Source: Streptacidiphilus rugosus AM-16 (lineage in GTDB: Bacteria > Actinomycetota > Actinomycetes > Streptomycetales > Streptomycetaceae). Taken from it: 64,000 nt of DNA. Shown here in pieces: positions 24,950 through 34,078 of the stretch (its first letter is position 1; every line of letters starts with the position of its first letter). The stretch lies in the NCBI RefSeq assembly GCF_000744655.1, contig NZ_JQMJ01000004.1:6899698-6963697 (forward strand). Reading direction: 5' to 3'. Below the pieces are notes generated by a model. The model was given only the letters and a program-made list of their open reading frames with translations. It did no database searches and was not told the DNA's origin. Made by a program: the position numbers and the translations under genes.

Positions 24950-25190
24950 TGCACGCGAGGAACCAGGCAAGTGCTCAGGGGCGCGAGGAACTGCGCGAGA
25001 AACCACCCTGTGCGGATGGCCCTGCGCGTTGAGGACCATCTGGTCACCAGTGGCTTGGCCGCGCAGTTCCTCGCGCCCCTGAGGTCGTGCAACTGGCCCT
25101 TGATCCGAGGTGCCGCGTCCGCGCGCCGCAGGAGCGCAGTTCCTCGCGCCCCTGAGGTGAGTGCAACTGGCCCTTGTCGGAAGGCCTCCT
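24950..25190. repeat. Dispersed hairpin repeat, locus 5
   Basis: Between convergent genes. Main hairpin 24977-25080: arms AGGGGCGCGAGGAACTGCGC and its complement, both carrying the same G-to-A / C-to-T variant relative to locus 3, so pairing is kept. A second half-copy (GCGCAGTTCCTCGCGCCCCT) follows near 25134-25155. Confidence 0.85.
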
Positions 25191-25207
25191 CGCGCCCCCG
25201 GAGGGGA

Positions 25208-26254
25208 TCAGCGGCGGGTGATGCGCCAGGTGAGGAGCGCGGCGGAGACGCCGGCCGAGCCGCGGAGCCAGAAGGTGAACGCGTTGTGCGTCGCCGCGGT
25301 CATCTGCGCCGGGGTCAGGCCCGGGTGTCCCGGCGCATGGCCCGCGCGGCTGTAGAGCCAGAACCCGCAGGCCACCGCGATCAGGCCGGGGACCCACAGC
25401 GCGACGAACCTGCCGAACCCACGCCCGAACCGGCGGCCTGCGTACGCGAAGAGCCACCCCAGCAGCGCGACGTACCAGAGCCCCGTCACCACGGCGGCGG
25501 CCAGCACCAGCGTCGCCAGCCCCTCCACCAGCGGGATCGGCCCCCGCTGCACCCTCCCCGGCCCGGCCACCGGCCCAGCCGCGGGAGCCGCCGGCGGCGT
25601 CGGGGTGAGCACCCGCCGCAGTAGGCCCCGCTTCGGTGCGGGAGCCGCGGCCGGCGCCGGGGTCTCCGGCGGCAGCTGACGGGACGTCGGGATGCCCGTG
25701 ACCGGGTCGACCAGACCCGTCCGGTCGGGGCGGAGGAACTCGTCCGCGAACGCGCCCGACCAGCCCGGCGGCTGCAGCGCCGGCAGATCGCCGCCGTATC
25801 CGCCGCCGAGGCTCCCTCCCGCGCCCCCGCCGCCCAGGCTCCACCAGTCCGTCGCATAGGTCGTGCCGGGGCCGAGCGGATCGCCCGCGTCCGCGCGGGT
25901 GAACTCGGCGCGGCCCTCGATCACCGGGGCGCTGCCCTGACTCGGCACGGACGGCGTGGAGGGGGCGGAGGGGCCTCGCCCGGGGACCTCGGGTCCGGAC
26001 GCGGGCAGCCCGCCGACCGCCGCTCGGTGCACCACCTCGTCCGGCGTTCCGAGCCCCGCGAGGATCTTCCGCACCGAGCCGACCGCCGCCCTCGGGGTGC
26101 GCGGGGCCGCCGCGGCCTGCTGGGCGTCTATGGTCTGACGCAGCGTGTTGACCAGCCGGGCGCGGTCCGACGCCGTGAGAGCGGGCGAGGCGCCCGCGAG
26201 GTCGCCCACGCGGCTGAGGTAGTCGTAGACCAGCTGCTCGCTCTCGATCCCCAT
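25208..26254 (-). CDS. Streptomycete integral membrane protein with N-terminal helical domain
   Basis: A 348-residue protein. Residues 1-75 form a soluble helical domain (SEQLVYDYLSRVGDLAG, ARLVNTLRQTIDAQQ, VRKILAGLGTPDEVV) reminiscent of HAAS-type signalling modules. A long Gly/Pro-rich linker follows, then about three membrane segments from residue 245 (VEGLATLVLAAAVVTGLWYV, FVALWVPGLIAVACGFWLY, FTFWLRGSAGVSAALLTW). The ATG at 26254 is chosen for the family opening MGIESEQLVYDYL; the frame is open further upstream. It is divergent from the PH-domain genes with only 63 bp between. Function unknown. Confidence 0.78.
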   Translation of the reverse strand: MGIESEQLVYDYLSRVGDLAGASPALTASDRARLVNTLRQTIDAQQAAAAPRTPRAAVGSVRKILAGLGTPDEVVHRAAVGGLPASGPEVPGRGPSAPSTPSVPSQGSAPVIEGRAEFTRADAGDPLGPGTTYATDWWSLGGGGAGGSLGGGYGGDLPALQPPGWSGAFADEFLRPDRTGLVDPVTGIPTSRQLPPETPAPAAAPAPKRGLLRRVLTPTPPAAPAAGPVAGPGRVQRGPIPLVEGLATLVLAAAVVTGLWYVALLGWLFAYAGRRFGRGFGRFVALWVPGLIAVACGFWLYSRAGHAPGHPGLTPAQMTAATHNAFTFWLRGSAGVSAALLTWRITRR

Positions 26255-26304
26255 CCCGCTCCCCGCCCTTCCAGCGGCCCTGCCGCAGCCACCCCGCGTC
26301 AGCT

Positions 26305-26310
26305 TAGGCT
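26305..26310 (+). promoter_or_regulatory. Leaderless -10 element for the PH-domain pair (TAGGCT)
   Basis: TAGGCT ends 7 nt before the GTG at 26318. Confidence 0.55.
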
Positions 26311-26317
26311 GGCGTCC

Positions 26318-26803
26318 GTGGATGTGACCCCCGTACCCGTAGATCTGCACTGGTACTCGCTGCCTCCGGGGCTGCGCCGACTGCGGCGCACCCTGCTGCT
26401 GGCGGTCGGTGTGCCGCTGACCGTGCTCGTGGGCGTGCTGCTCGGCGTGCTCGCCGACGGCGGGTGGGCGCTGCTCGCGCTGCTGCCGGCCGCGCTGGTG
26501 GCGTGGGGCTGGCGCGTGATCGGGCGGAACTGGGCGAGTTGGCGCTTCGCCGAGCGCGAGGACGACCTGCTGCTGGTCCACGGCGTGCTCTGGCGGCGTC
26601 AACTCGTGGTCCCCTACGGACGGATGCAGGCGGTCGACGTGGAGGCCGGGCCGTTGGAGCGGGCCTTCGGCGTCGCTTCGGTGCAGCTGCACACCGCCGC
26701 GCCGTTCAGCGCGGCCCGCATTCCTGGGCTGCTGCCGGCGGAGGCTGAACGACTCCGTGACGCCCTCGCGGAGCGCGGCGAGGCCCGCCAGGCGGGCCTG
26801 TGA
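26318..26803 (+). CDS. PH-domain (YdbS-like) membrane protein
   Basis: A 161-residue protein with two N-terminal membrane segments (about 21-62) followed by a bacterial PH (bPH2/YdbS) domain: FAEREDDLLLVHGVLWRRQL, VVPYGRMQAVDVEAGPLERA and FGVASVQLHTA are the family signature. The GTG start at 26318 is fixed by TAGGCT 7 nt upstream. Its stop overlaps the GTG of the next gene (GTGA), so the two are coupled and probably form a complex, as with the YdbS-YdbT pair of Bacillus. Role unknown, presumably membrane-associated stress protection. Confidence 0.88.
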   Translation: MDVTPVPVDLHWYSLPPGLRRLRRTLLLAVGVPLTVLVGVLLGVLADGGWALLALLPAALVAWGWRVIGRNWASWRFAEREDDLLLVHGVLWRRQLVVPYGRMQAVDVEAGPLERAFGVASVQLHTAAPFSAARIPGLLPAEAERLRDALAERGEARQAGL

Positions 26804-28125
26804 GCACCGACAGCCCGGATCCCGCCGTGGAGTCCCTGCCCGCCGAGACCGCGGGCTGGCGACGGCTGCATCCCTTCACCCCGTTCCTGCGCGGCTGGGC
26901 GCTGCTCGCGGCCCTGGTCTTCGGCGTCGTCCGCAACGCGCACGATCTCCTCCACGACCTCACCGCCGACCGGGTCGGCCTCGGCCTGTCCTTGATCGTT
27001 CCGCTCGCGCTCGGGTACGGCTTCCTCGCCTGGCGCTTCACCCGCTTCCGGGTGGACGGCACCCAGCTGCGGGTCGAGCGCGGCGTGCTCTTCCGGCGGA
27101 CTCGCGACATCCGGCTCGACCGGGTCCAGGCCATCGACGTCGTCCGCCCGCTCGCCGCGCGGCTGACCGGCGTGGCGGTGCTCAAGTTCGACGCCGCCGG
27201 GGGTGAGAAGGCCCGGTCGACGCTGGAGTACCTGGCGGTCGGCCAGGCTGTCGCGCTCCGTGCGGAGCTGCTCGCCCGTGCGGCCGGGCTGGCCCCGGAC
27301 GCGGGCGAGGCGCCGCAGCGCGTCCTGTACGCGCTGCCGGGGGGACGGCTGCTCGGATCCATCGCGCTGAGCGTCGCCACCTGGGTCTGGGCGATCAGCG
27401 CCGCGGTGGTCTCCCTGCCGCTGCTCCTGGAGGGGCACCTGGCCGGGCTGTTCACGGCGCTGCCGCTGCTGGCGGCGCTCTGGGCCAGCACGTTCAAGCG
27501 CTTCGCGGCGGAGTTCTCCTTCACGGTGGCCGAATCCCCCGACGGCCTGCGGATCGGGACCGGTCTGCTGGAGCGCAAGCACCAGACGGTGCCGCCGGGC
27601 CGGGTGCAGGCGGTGCGGATCGACGAGCCGCTGCTGTGGCGGGCGGCGGGCTGGGCCCGGGTGCGGCTGAACGTGGCGGGGCAGAGCGAGAAGGCCTCCG
27701 TGCTGCTGCCGGTGGCGCCGAAGGCCGAGGCGGTGGCCCTGCTGTCCCGGCTCTGGCCGGGCCTGGACCTGGACGCCGTCGAACTGACCCGGCCGCCGCG
27801 CCGGGCCCGCTGGATCGCACCGTTCTGGGCTGCTCGCTCCGGCTGCGGGCACGACGAGCGGGTCTTCGTCAGCGTCAAGGGCCTGGCCGTGCGCCGCACC
27901 GAGGTGATCCCGCACGCCAAGCCGCAGAGCCTGGCGCTGAGGCAGAACCCCCTGACCCGGGCGCTCGGCCTGGCGGAGCTCCAGCTCCACTCCACGAAGG
28001 GCCCGGTCGCGGTCACCGCCCGCTTCCGCGACCTGGCCGAGGCCCAGGCCCTCCTGGACGCGCAGGCCCACCGCTCCCGCACCGGCCGCCACACCGACAC
28101 CCCCGCCCGCTGGGCCACCGGCTGA
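26800..28125 (+). CDS. Multi-PH-domain (YdbT-like) membrane protein
   Basis: A 441-residue protein built from membrane-segment pairs and three bPH2 domains: RFTRFRVDGTQLRVERGVLF with IRLDRVQAIDVVRPLAARLTG (about 80-125), then FSFTVAESPDGLRIGTGLLE with VPPGRVQAVRIDEPLLWRAAG (about 230-290), then VKGLAVRRTEVIPHAKPQSL near 365-395. This matches YdbT-type proteins. It overlaps its small partner by 4 nt. C-terminal 20 residues are polar and likely disordered. Confidence 0.88.
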   Translation: MSTDSPDPAVESLPAETAGWRRLHPFTPFLRGWALLAALVFGVVRNAHDLLHDLTADRVGLGLSLIVPLALGYGFLAWRFTRFRVDGTQLRVERGVLFRRTRDIRLDRVQAIDVVRPLAARLTGVAVLKFDAAGGEKARSTLEYLAVGQAVALRAELLARAAGLAPDAGEAPQRVLYALPGGRLLGSIALSVATWVWAISAAVVSLPLLLEGHLAGLFTALPLLAALWASTFKRFAAEFSFTVAESPDGLRIGTGLLERKHQTVPPGRVQAVRIDEPLLWRAAGWARVRLNVAGQSEKASVLLPVAPKAEAVALLSRLWPGLDLDAVELTRPPRRARWIAPFWAARSGCGHDERVFVSVKGLAVRRTEVIPHAKPQSLALRQNPLTRALGLAELQLHSTKGPVAVTARFRDLAEAQALLDAQAHRSRTGRHTDTPARWATG

Positions 28126-28235
28126 GCCGGACCGGACGGCCGCCGTGCCCCGGTCGGCTCAGGGACGCCCGCCCTCGGCGCCGTCTCCACGGAATCCGCT
28201 GATCCCGCACCCAGGCTGTCGTCACAGGCTGCCGG

Positions 28236-28241
28236 TAATCT
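28236..28241 (+). promoter_or_regulatory. Leaderless -10 element (TAATCT)
   Basis: TAATCT ends 7 nt before the ATG at 28249; no ribosome site is present. Confidence 0.6.
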
Positions 28242-28248
28242 GAGTCGG

Positions 28249-30720
28249 ATGAGCACCGGGAGAACCGGGGGGTCTCCCCGGGCGAAGACGGCGAAGGCGG
28301 CGCCCCGCGCGCAGGCACCGGCGCCGGTCGCGCCGCGCACGCTCGCGGAGGATCTGCGCGGTCGGGACGACGACGCCCTCGGCGCGCTGCTGCGGGCCCG
28401 CCCGGATCTGGTGCATCCGGTGCCCGCCGACCTGACGCAGCTCGCCACCCGCAGCTCCACCCGGGCCAGCGTGATCCGCGCGCTGGAGCGGCTGGACCGC
28501 TTCACCCTCCAGGTCGCCGAGGCGCTCGCCGTCGCCGCCGACCCGTGCGAGCCTGCCGAGCTGCGCACGCTGCTCGGCGCCGCGCAGGAGCCCGAGGTCG
28601 AGGCGGTGCTCGGTCCCGCGCTCGCGACGCTCCGTGACGCGGCCCTGCTGTGGGGGGAGCCGGAGCGGCTGCGGCTGATCCGGACCGCGCGCGACGTGCT
28701 GGCGCCGAGCGGCGGGCAGCCGGGGCCGACAGGGCTGGGGCCGGTGCTCAGTGAGGCGGGCGCGGGGATCTCGCCCGGTCGGCTGCAGGAGATCCTCGCG
28801 GACGCGGGCCTGCCCAGCACCCACGACCAGGTGAGCGCGCTGGCGTCGCTGAGCGCGCTCTTCGCCGACCGCGCGCGGGCGGAGGCGCTGCTCGCGCAGG
28901 CGCCCGAGGGCGCACGGGCGGCGCTGAACAAGCTGGTCTGGGGCCCTCCCTTCGGCGCGACCCCGCCGCGCGCCGTCCGCGCGGCCGACGCACGCACCCC
29001 CGTCGAGTGGCTCCAGGCACGCGGCTTCCTGCTGCCCGCGGGGCGGGACGCCGTCGTACTCCCGCGCGAGGTCGCGCTCTTCCTCCGGGACGGCCTGGCG
29101 CACCGTCAGCTCGAACCGACCGCACCGACGGTGGCGACGTCCCGGACGATCGGCCCCGACCAGGCGGACCGGGCGGCCGCCGCCCAGGCCTTCACGGCCG
29201 TCCGCACGGTCGAGGAGGCACTCGACCTGTGGAGCAACGAGCCGCCGACCGTGCTGCGGGCCGGCGGCCTCGGCGTCCGCGATCTGCGGCGCGCCGCCCA
29301 GGCCCTGGACCTGCCCGAGCCGACGACCGCCTTCTGGTACGAACTCGCCTACGGCGCGGGACTGCTGGCGCCCGACGGCGAGGCCGATGAGCGCTGGGCG
29401 CCGACCCCCGCCTACGACGAGTGGCTGCGGCAGGACGTCGCCGAGCGCTGGCTGCTGCTGGCCCGCACCTGGCTGGCTGCGACCCGGTTGGCCGCGCTGG
29501 TCGGCAGCCGCGACGCGAAGGACAAGGTGCTGCCCGCCCTCGGCGGCGGGCTCGACCGGGCGCTGGCGCCGGAGATCCGTCGGGACGTGCTGAGCCTCCT
29601 CGCCTCGCTGCCGCCCGGCGGCACGGGCGAGCCCGCATCGCTGACCGCCAGGGTCCGCTGGGAGCGGCCGCTGCGCGGCGGCGAGCTGCGGGACCGGCTG
29701 GTCGGCTGGACTCTGGACGAGGCCGAGCAGCTGGGTCTGACCGGCAGGGGCGCACTGGCACGCTACGCCGTGCCGCTGCTGGACGGTGACGAGACGTCGG
29801 CCCAGGCCCGCCTCGCTCCGCTGCTCCCGGAGCCGCTGGACCAGGTGATCCTCCAGCCCGACCTCACCGCCATCGCGCCCGGACCGCTGCGCACGCCGCT
29901 CGCCCAGACCCTCGGCGTGGCGGCGGACGTCGAGTCGAAGGGCGGCGCGACGGTCTACCGCTTCACCCCGGACTCGGTGCGCCGTGCCCTGGACGCCGGC
30001 CGCAGCGCGGCCGAACTGCATGCGTTCCTGGCCGAGCACTCCAGCACGCCGGTGCCGCAACCGCTCTCGTACCTGATCGACGACGTGGCCCGGCGCCACG
30101 GCCGGCTGCGGGTCGGCGCGGCCTCGGCGTACCTGCGCTGCGACGACGACGCACTGCTGGACGAGCTGCTCGCCGACCGGCGCGCCGCGCAGCTGCGGCT
30201 GCGCCGCCTGGCGCCGACCGTGCTGGCCGCGCAGGCGGAGCCGACCGCGGTGCTGACGGCGCTGCGCGCCATGGGCTACGCCCCGGCGGCCGAGTCCGCC
30301 GACGGCGACGTCCTGATCTCCCGCCCCGACGCCCGCCGCACGCCGCCGCGCACGCCGCCCGCGCCCGTCCCCGACGGCCCGCCGCCGGTCACCCGGGCGC
30401 TGCTGTCGGCCGCGGTCAAGGCCATCCGCGCCGGCGACCGCGCCGCCACGGTGCCGCACCGCGCCGAGACGCCCGGCGGCCCGCTCCCCCGCACGCCGGC
30501 GGCCGAGACCCTGGCCACCCTGCAGACCGCCGTCCTGACCGGCGACCCGGTCTGGATCGGCTACGTCAACGCGGAGGGCGCGGCCAGCCAGCGCGTCATC
30601 GAACCGGTCCGCGTCGAGGGCGGCTTCGTCACCGCCTTCGACCAGTTCCACGAGGAGATGCGCACCTTCTCCCTCCACCGCATCACCGGCGTCGCCGAAC
30701 TGGCGGCCGACGAGGCCTGA
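28249..30720 (+). CDS. Helicase-associated domain protein with WYL-like C-terminus
   Basis: An 823-residue protein of the actinobacterial family found beside XPB helicases (like Mycobacterium Rv0862c). After a disordered basic start, residues 30-400 hold winged-helix-like segments (SVIRALERLDRFTLQVAEAL). Residues about 525-640 match the helicase C-terminal_3 / XPB N-terminal type domain (LDQVILQPDLTAIAPGPL, VYRFTPDSVRRALDAGRSA, YLIDDVARRHGRLRVG). The last 80 residues resemble a WYL domain (VLTGDPVWIGYVNAEGAASQ, RVIEPVRVEGGFVTAFD). A DNA-repair or recombination role with the XPB gene 1.3 kb downstream is inferred; no helicase motor motifs are present here. Confidence 0.8.
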   Translation: MSTGRTGGSPRAKTAKAAPRAQAPAPVAPRTLAEDLRGRDDDALGALLRARPDLVHPVPADLTQLATRSSTRASVIRALERLDRFTLQVAEALAVAADPCEPAELRTLLGAAQEPEVEAVLGPALATLRDAALLWGEPERLRLIRTARDVLAPSGGQPGPTGLGPVLSEAGAGISPGRLQEILADAGLPSTHDQVSALASLSALFADRARAEALLAQAPEGARAALNKLVWGPPFGATPPRAVRAADARTPVEWLQARGFLLPAGRDAVVLPREVALFLRDGLAHRQLEPTAPTVATSRTIGPDQADRAAAAQAFTAVRTVEEALDLWSNEPPTVLRAGGLGVRDLRRAAQALDLPEPTTAFWYELAYGAGLLAPDGEADERWAPTPAYDEWLRQDVAERWLLLARTWLAATRLAALVGSRDAKDKVLPALGGGLDRALAPEIRRDVLSLLASLPPGGTGEPASLTARVRWERPLRGGELRDRLVGWTLDEAEQLGLTGRGALARYAVPLLDGDETSAQARLAPLLPEPLDQVILQPDLTAIAPGPLRTPLAQTLGVAADVESKGGATVYRFTPDSVRRALDAGRSAAELHAFLAEHSSTPVPQPLSYLIDDVARRHGRLRVGAASAYLRCDDDALLDELLADRRAAQLRLRRLAPTVLAAQAEPTAVLTALRAMGYAPAAESADGDVLISRPDARRTPPRTPPAPVPDGPPPVTRALLSAAVKAIRAGDRAATVPHRAETPGGPLPRTPAAETLATLQTAVLTGDPVWIGYVNAEGAASQRVIEPVRVEGGFVTAFDQFHEEMRTFSLHRITGVAELAADEA

Positions 30721-30734
30721 AGAACAGGAGACCC

Positions 30735-31265
30735 GTGTCGAACGACGACGCACGCTTCCGGACCGCCGAGCTCGCGGACATCCCGGCACTGGTGCCGCTG
30801 ATCGAGTCCGCCTACCGGGGCGAGTCGAGCCGCGCGGGCTGGACCACGGAGGCGGACCTGCTGGAGGGCCGCCGGACCGACGCCGAGAGCGTCGCCGCGG
30901 TGATCACCAGGGACGGCTCGATGATGCTGGTGGTGGAGCGGGAGGACCGCATCGTCGCCTGCTGCCAGCTGGAACACCGGGGCGGCACGGCGTACTTCGG
31001 CATGTTCTCGGTCCGCCCCGAACTCCAGGGCGCGGGCCTGGGCCGGACCGTCCTGGCCCGGGCCGAGACCTTCGCCCGGGAGGTGTGGGGCGTCGGCGAG
31101 ATGGAGATGACCGTGATCGTGCAGCGCGCCGACCTCATCGCCTGGTACGAACGCCGCGGCTTCACCCGCACCGGCGAGTACTCCCCCTTCCCCTACGGCA
31201 ACGACCGCGTCGGCACCCCGCTCCGCGACGACCTGCGCTTCGAGCGGCTGACCAAGAAGCTGTGA
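30735..31265 (+). CDS. GNAT-family N-acetyltransferase
   Basis: A 176-residue acetyltransferase. The acetyl-CoA loop is MFSVRPELQGAGLGRTVLAR and the C-terminal strand ends WYERRGFTRTGEY. It starts at GTG 30735 behind GGAGA, 14 nt after the helicase-associated gene, so it is likely co-transcribed. Substrate unknown. Confidence 0.88.
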   Translation: MSNDDARFRTAELADIPALVPLIESAYRGESSRAGWTTEADLLEGRRTDAESVAAVITRDGSMMLVVEREDRIVACCQLEHRGGTAYFGMFSVRPELQGAGLGRTVLARAETFAREVWGVGEMEMTVIVQRADLIAWYERRGFTRTGEYSPFPYGNDRVGTPLRDDLRFERLTKKL

Positions 31266-31335
31266 CGGCCCGCCCGCCCCGACGAAACGTATCGTCCTCA
31301 CACGATCGGGTGGTGTGACGGTCAGCGGCTCCCGC

Positions 31336-31341
31336 TACCGT
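31336..31341 (+). promoter_or_regulatory. -10 element (TACCGT) for the Uma2 gene
   Basis: TACCGT would place the transcript start at an ATG (31349) that opens a 2-codon frame ATG-GCT-TGA, 30 nt before the real Uma2 start, which has its own GGAGG. Confidence 0.4.
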
Positions 31342-31378
31342 GAGAGCGATGGCTTGAATCCCGTCCATGGGAGGAACC

Positions 31379-31960
31379 ATGACCGCTGAGCCCGTGCACC
31401 GCTGGCACCGGCCGCCCGTCGGCGGCTACACCGTGGACGACCTGCTGACCCTGCCCGACCTCCCGCCGCACACCGAGCTGATCGATGGCAGCCTGGTATT
31501 CGTGAGTCCGCAGAAGGAATTCCACAGCTTGATGATCTTTCTGCTGGATGTCGGTCTACGGGCCACCGTTCCCGACGCCTACCGGGTTCGCCGGGAGATG
31601 GCGGTGGTGCTCGACGAACGCAACGCCCCGGAACCGGATCTGTGCGTCGTGAAGGCGGACGCCGTGGGTCTCGGCCGGACTCGCTACGCGGTGGAGGACG
31701 TGCTCCTTGCCGTGGAGGTGGTCTCGCCCGATTCCGAGGCGCGTGACCGCGACACCAAGCCGCACAAGTACGCCCGCGCAGGCATCGAGCACTACTGGCT
31801 GGTCGACGCCTCCGAGGGATGGCACCACCCCGTCGTGCAGGTCTTCGAACTCGACCACGACAAGCGGGTCTACAACCTCGCAGGCGTCTATCACGACCGC
31901 CTGGTACTCAGTCGGCCGTTCCCCGTGGAGATCGACCTCACGGCCATCGATCAGCTGTAG
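31379..31960 (+). CDS. Uma2-family (PD-(D/E)XK) endonuclease-like protein
   Basis: A 193-residue Uma2 (DUF820) protein with the restriction-endonuclease fold. Visible features are TVDDLLTLPDLPPHTELIDG at the start, the metal-binding EPDLCVVKADAV, and the core strand EVVSPDSEARDRDTKPHKYA followed by GIEHYWLVD. GGAGG precedes the ATG at 31379. These proteins are multiplied in streptomycetes and poorly understood. Here it directly precedes the XPB helicase gene by 71 bp, which makes a nuclease-helicase partnership possible but unproven. Confidence 0.88.
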   Translation: MTAEPVHRWHRPPVGGYTVDDLLTLPDLPPHTELIDGSLVFVSPQKEFHSLMIFLLDVGLRATVPDAYRVRREMAVVLDERNAPEPDLCVVKADAVGLGRTRYAVEDVLLAVEVVSPDSEARDRDTKPHKYARAGIEHYWLVDASEGWHHPVVQVFELDHDKRVYNLAGVYHDRLVLSRPFPVEIDLTAIDQL

Positions 31961-32031
31961 CTTTCCGGTCCGGGGCGCGATGCGGGACACTTGGGGTTTG
32001 GCCATCGCCCGGCACCGGAGGAGAGACGTAC

Positions 32032-33669
32032 GTGAACGACGGGCCGCTGATCGTCCAATCCGACAAGACCCTGCTGCTGGAGACCGGTCACGCCGACGCC
32101 GACGCCTGCCGGCGCGCCATCGCGCCGTTCGCGGAGCTGGAGCGGGCGCCCGAGCACGTGCACACCTACCGGGTGACGCCCCTGGGCCTGTGGAACGCGC
32201 GTGCCGCCGGGCATGACGCCGAGCAGGTCGTGGACGCGCTGGTCACGTACTCGCGCTACCCCGTGCCGAACGCGCTGCTGGTGGACGTCGCCGACACCAT
32301 GGACCGATACGGCCGGCTGCAGCTCAGCAAGCACCCCGTGCACGGCCTGGTGCTGACCACCACCGACCGGCCCGTGCTGGAGGAGATCCTCCGGTCGAAG
32401 AAGATCATGCCGCTGGTCGGCCAGCGGCTGGACCCGGACACCGTCGTCGTGCACCCCTCCGAGCGCGGCCAGATCAAGCAGGTGCTGCTCAAGCTCGGCT
32501 GGCCGGCCGAGGACTTCGCGGGCTACGTGGACGGCGAGGCGCACCCGATCGAGCTGGACCAGGACGGCTGGGAGCTGCGGCCCTACCAGGAGCAGGCCGC
32601 CGAGGGCTTCTGGCACGGCGGCTCCGGCGTCGTCGTGCTGCCCTGCGGCGCCGGCAAGACGCTGGTCGGCGCGGCCGCGATGGCCAAGGCGAAGGCGACC
32701 ACCCTGATCCTGGTCACCAACACCGTCTCCGCCCGCCAGTGGAAGCACGAGCTGGTCAAGCGCACGACCCTGACCGAGGACGAGATCGGCGAGTACAGCG
32801 GCGCCCGCAAGGAGATCCGTCCGGTCACCATCGCGACGTACCAGGTCATGACGACCAAGCGGAAGGGCGTCTACCCGCACCTGGAGCTGTTCGACTCGCG
32901 CGACTGGGGCCTGATCGTCTACGACGAGGTGCACCTGCTGCCCGCGCCGGTGTTCAAGTTCACCGCCGACCTGCAGGCCCGCCGCCGGATCGGCCTGACC
33001 GCGACGCTGGTGCGGGAGGACGGCCGCGAGGGGGACGTGTTCTCGCTGATCGGGCCGAAGCGCTTCGACGCCCCGTGGAAGGAGATCGAGGCGCAGGGCT
33101 ACATCGCTCCGGCCGACTGCTGCGAGGTGCGGGTCACCCTCACCGACCACGAGCGGCTCGCGTACGCCACGGCGGAGCCGGAGGAGCGCTACCGCTTCTG
33201 CGCCACCACGGCGACCAAGCGGCGGGTCACCCAGGCGCTCGTCGAGAAGCACCGGGGCACGCCCACGCTGGTCATCGGTCAGTACATCGACCAGCTGGAC
33301 GAGCTGGGCGAGGCGCTCGGCGCGCCGGTGATCAAGGGCGAGACGACGAACGCGCAGCGCGAGAAGCTGTTCGACGCCTTCCGTGAGGGCGAGATCAGCG
33401 TGCTGGTGGTGTCCAAGGTCGCCAACTTCTCCATCGACCTGCCCGAGGCGACGGTGGCGATCCAGGTGTCGGGGACCTTCGGGTCCCGCCAGGAGGAGGC
33501 CCAGCGGCTGGGCCGCGTGCTGCGTCCGAAGGCGGACGGGCACATGGCGCACTTCTACTCGGTCGTGGCCAGGGACACCATCGACCAGGACTTCGCCGCG
33601 CACCGGCAGCGGTTCCTGGCCGAGCAGGGCTACGCCTACCGGATCATCGACGCGGACGACGTGCTGTAG
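32032..33669 (+). CDS. XPB/Rad25-type DNA repair helicase
   Basis: A 545-residue superfamily 2 helicase, length typical for bacterial XPB. Walker A is LPCGAGKTLVGAA (about 203-211), the Walker B box DEVHLL lies near 297, motif III is GLTATLVREDGREGD, and motif VI reads QEEAQRLGRVLRPKADG. The N-terminal 180 residues carry the damage-recognition-like domain (PLIVQSDKTLLLETGH, ALLVDVADTMDRYGRLQLSK). GGAGGAGAG precedes the GTG at 32032; the frame is open further upstream. It acts as a 3'-to-5' DNA translocase in repair by family knowledge; the helicase-associated gene upstream is its usual companion. Confidence 0.93.
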   Translation: MNDGPLIVQSDKTLLLETGHADADACRRAIAPFAELERAPEHVHTYRVTPLGLWNARAAGHDAEQVVDALVTYSRYPVPNALLVDVADTMDRYGRLQLSKHPVHGLVLTTTDRPVLEEILRSKKIMPLVGQRLDPDTVVVHPSERGQIKQVLLKLGWPAEDFAGYVDGEAHPIELDQDGWELRPYQEQAAEGFWHGGSGVVVLPCGAGKTLVGAAAMAKAKATTLILVTNTVSARQWKHELVKRTTLTEDEIGEYSGARKEIRPVTIATYQVMTTKRKGVYPHLELFDSRDWGLIVYDEVHLLPAPVFKFTADLQARRRIGLTATLVREDGREGDVFSLIGPKRFDAPWKEIEAQGYIAPADCCEVRVTLTDHERLAYATAEPEERYRFCATTATKRRVTQALVEKHRGTPTLVIGQYIDQLDELGEALGAPVIKGETTNAQREKLFDAFREGEISVLVVSKVANFSIDLPEATVAIQVSGTFGSRQEEAQRLGRVLRPKADGHMAHFYSVVARDTIDQDFAAHRQRFLAEQGYAYRIIDADDVL

Positions 33670-33710
33670 CGGGCGTGCGGTAGCGGGCCGGTCGGTCGCC
33701 GGCCGGCTGG

Positions 33711-33920
33711 TCAGTCCTTGTGCAGGAGGTCCTCAGGGAGGCCGTCGTTGCCGAGCAGGACGACGGAGAAGGCCGTGGTGGCCACGATGCCGACGCCTCT
33801 GGCGCAGGCGGCGAGGGGGTTGCGCGGGCGCCGTTCAGCCCTCGTGGCGCCACGGGCGACGACGGGAGGGTGACTGCGGACGCGGGGCTGGGGACGGGTT
33901 TCGACGTGTGCGGTAGCCAT
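33711..33920 (-). CDS. Small streptomycete protein, hypothetical
   Basis: A 69-residue protein with a basic N-terminal half (VETRPQPRVRSHPP, RAERRPRNPL) and a more hydrophobic end (GVGIVATTAFSVVLLGNDG). I do not recognise a family, but the start has both a GGAG element and a TACGGT hexamer 6 nt upstream, and similar short proteins occur next to XPB or HelD genes in streptomycetes. It is convergent with XPB and divergent from the HelD-like gene. Confidence 0.55.
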   Translation of the reverse strand: MATAHVETRPQPRVRSHPPVVARGATRAERRPRNPLAACARGVGIVATTAFSVVLLGNDGLPEDLLHKD

Positions 33921-33926
33921 GTCTCC

Positions 33927-33932
33927 ACCGTA
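33927..33932 (-). promoter_or_regulatory. -10 element (TACGGT) for the small protein
   Basis: TACGGT ends 6 nt before the ATG at 33920 on the minus strand; GGAG also lies in the gap. Confidence 0.4.
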
Positions 33933-34078
33933 GATTTCGGGCCCCGCGAAGTCGTCAGACCACGGATCGAATCCCCGGCCCCCACCAGCTCATCCCCGAG
34001 AGGTACCGCACCTCATCCGTCCATCAGGGTTACCCCTGATCTGCTCGGAATAAATGATTCGCCTGCCACCCAGGCGCG

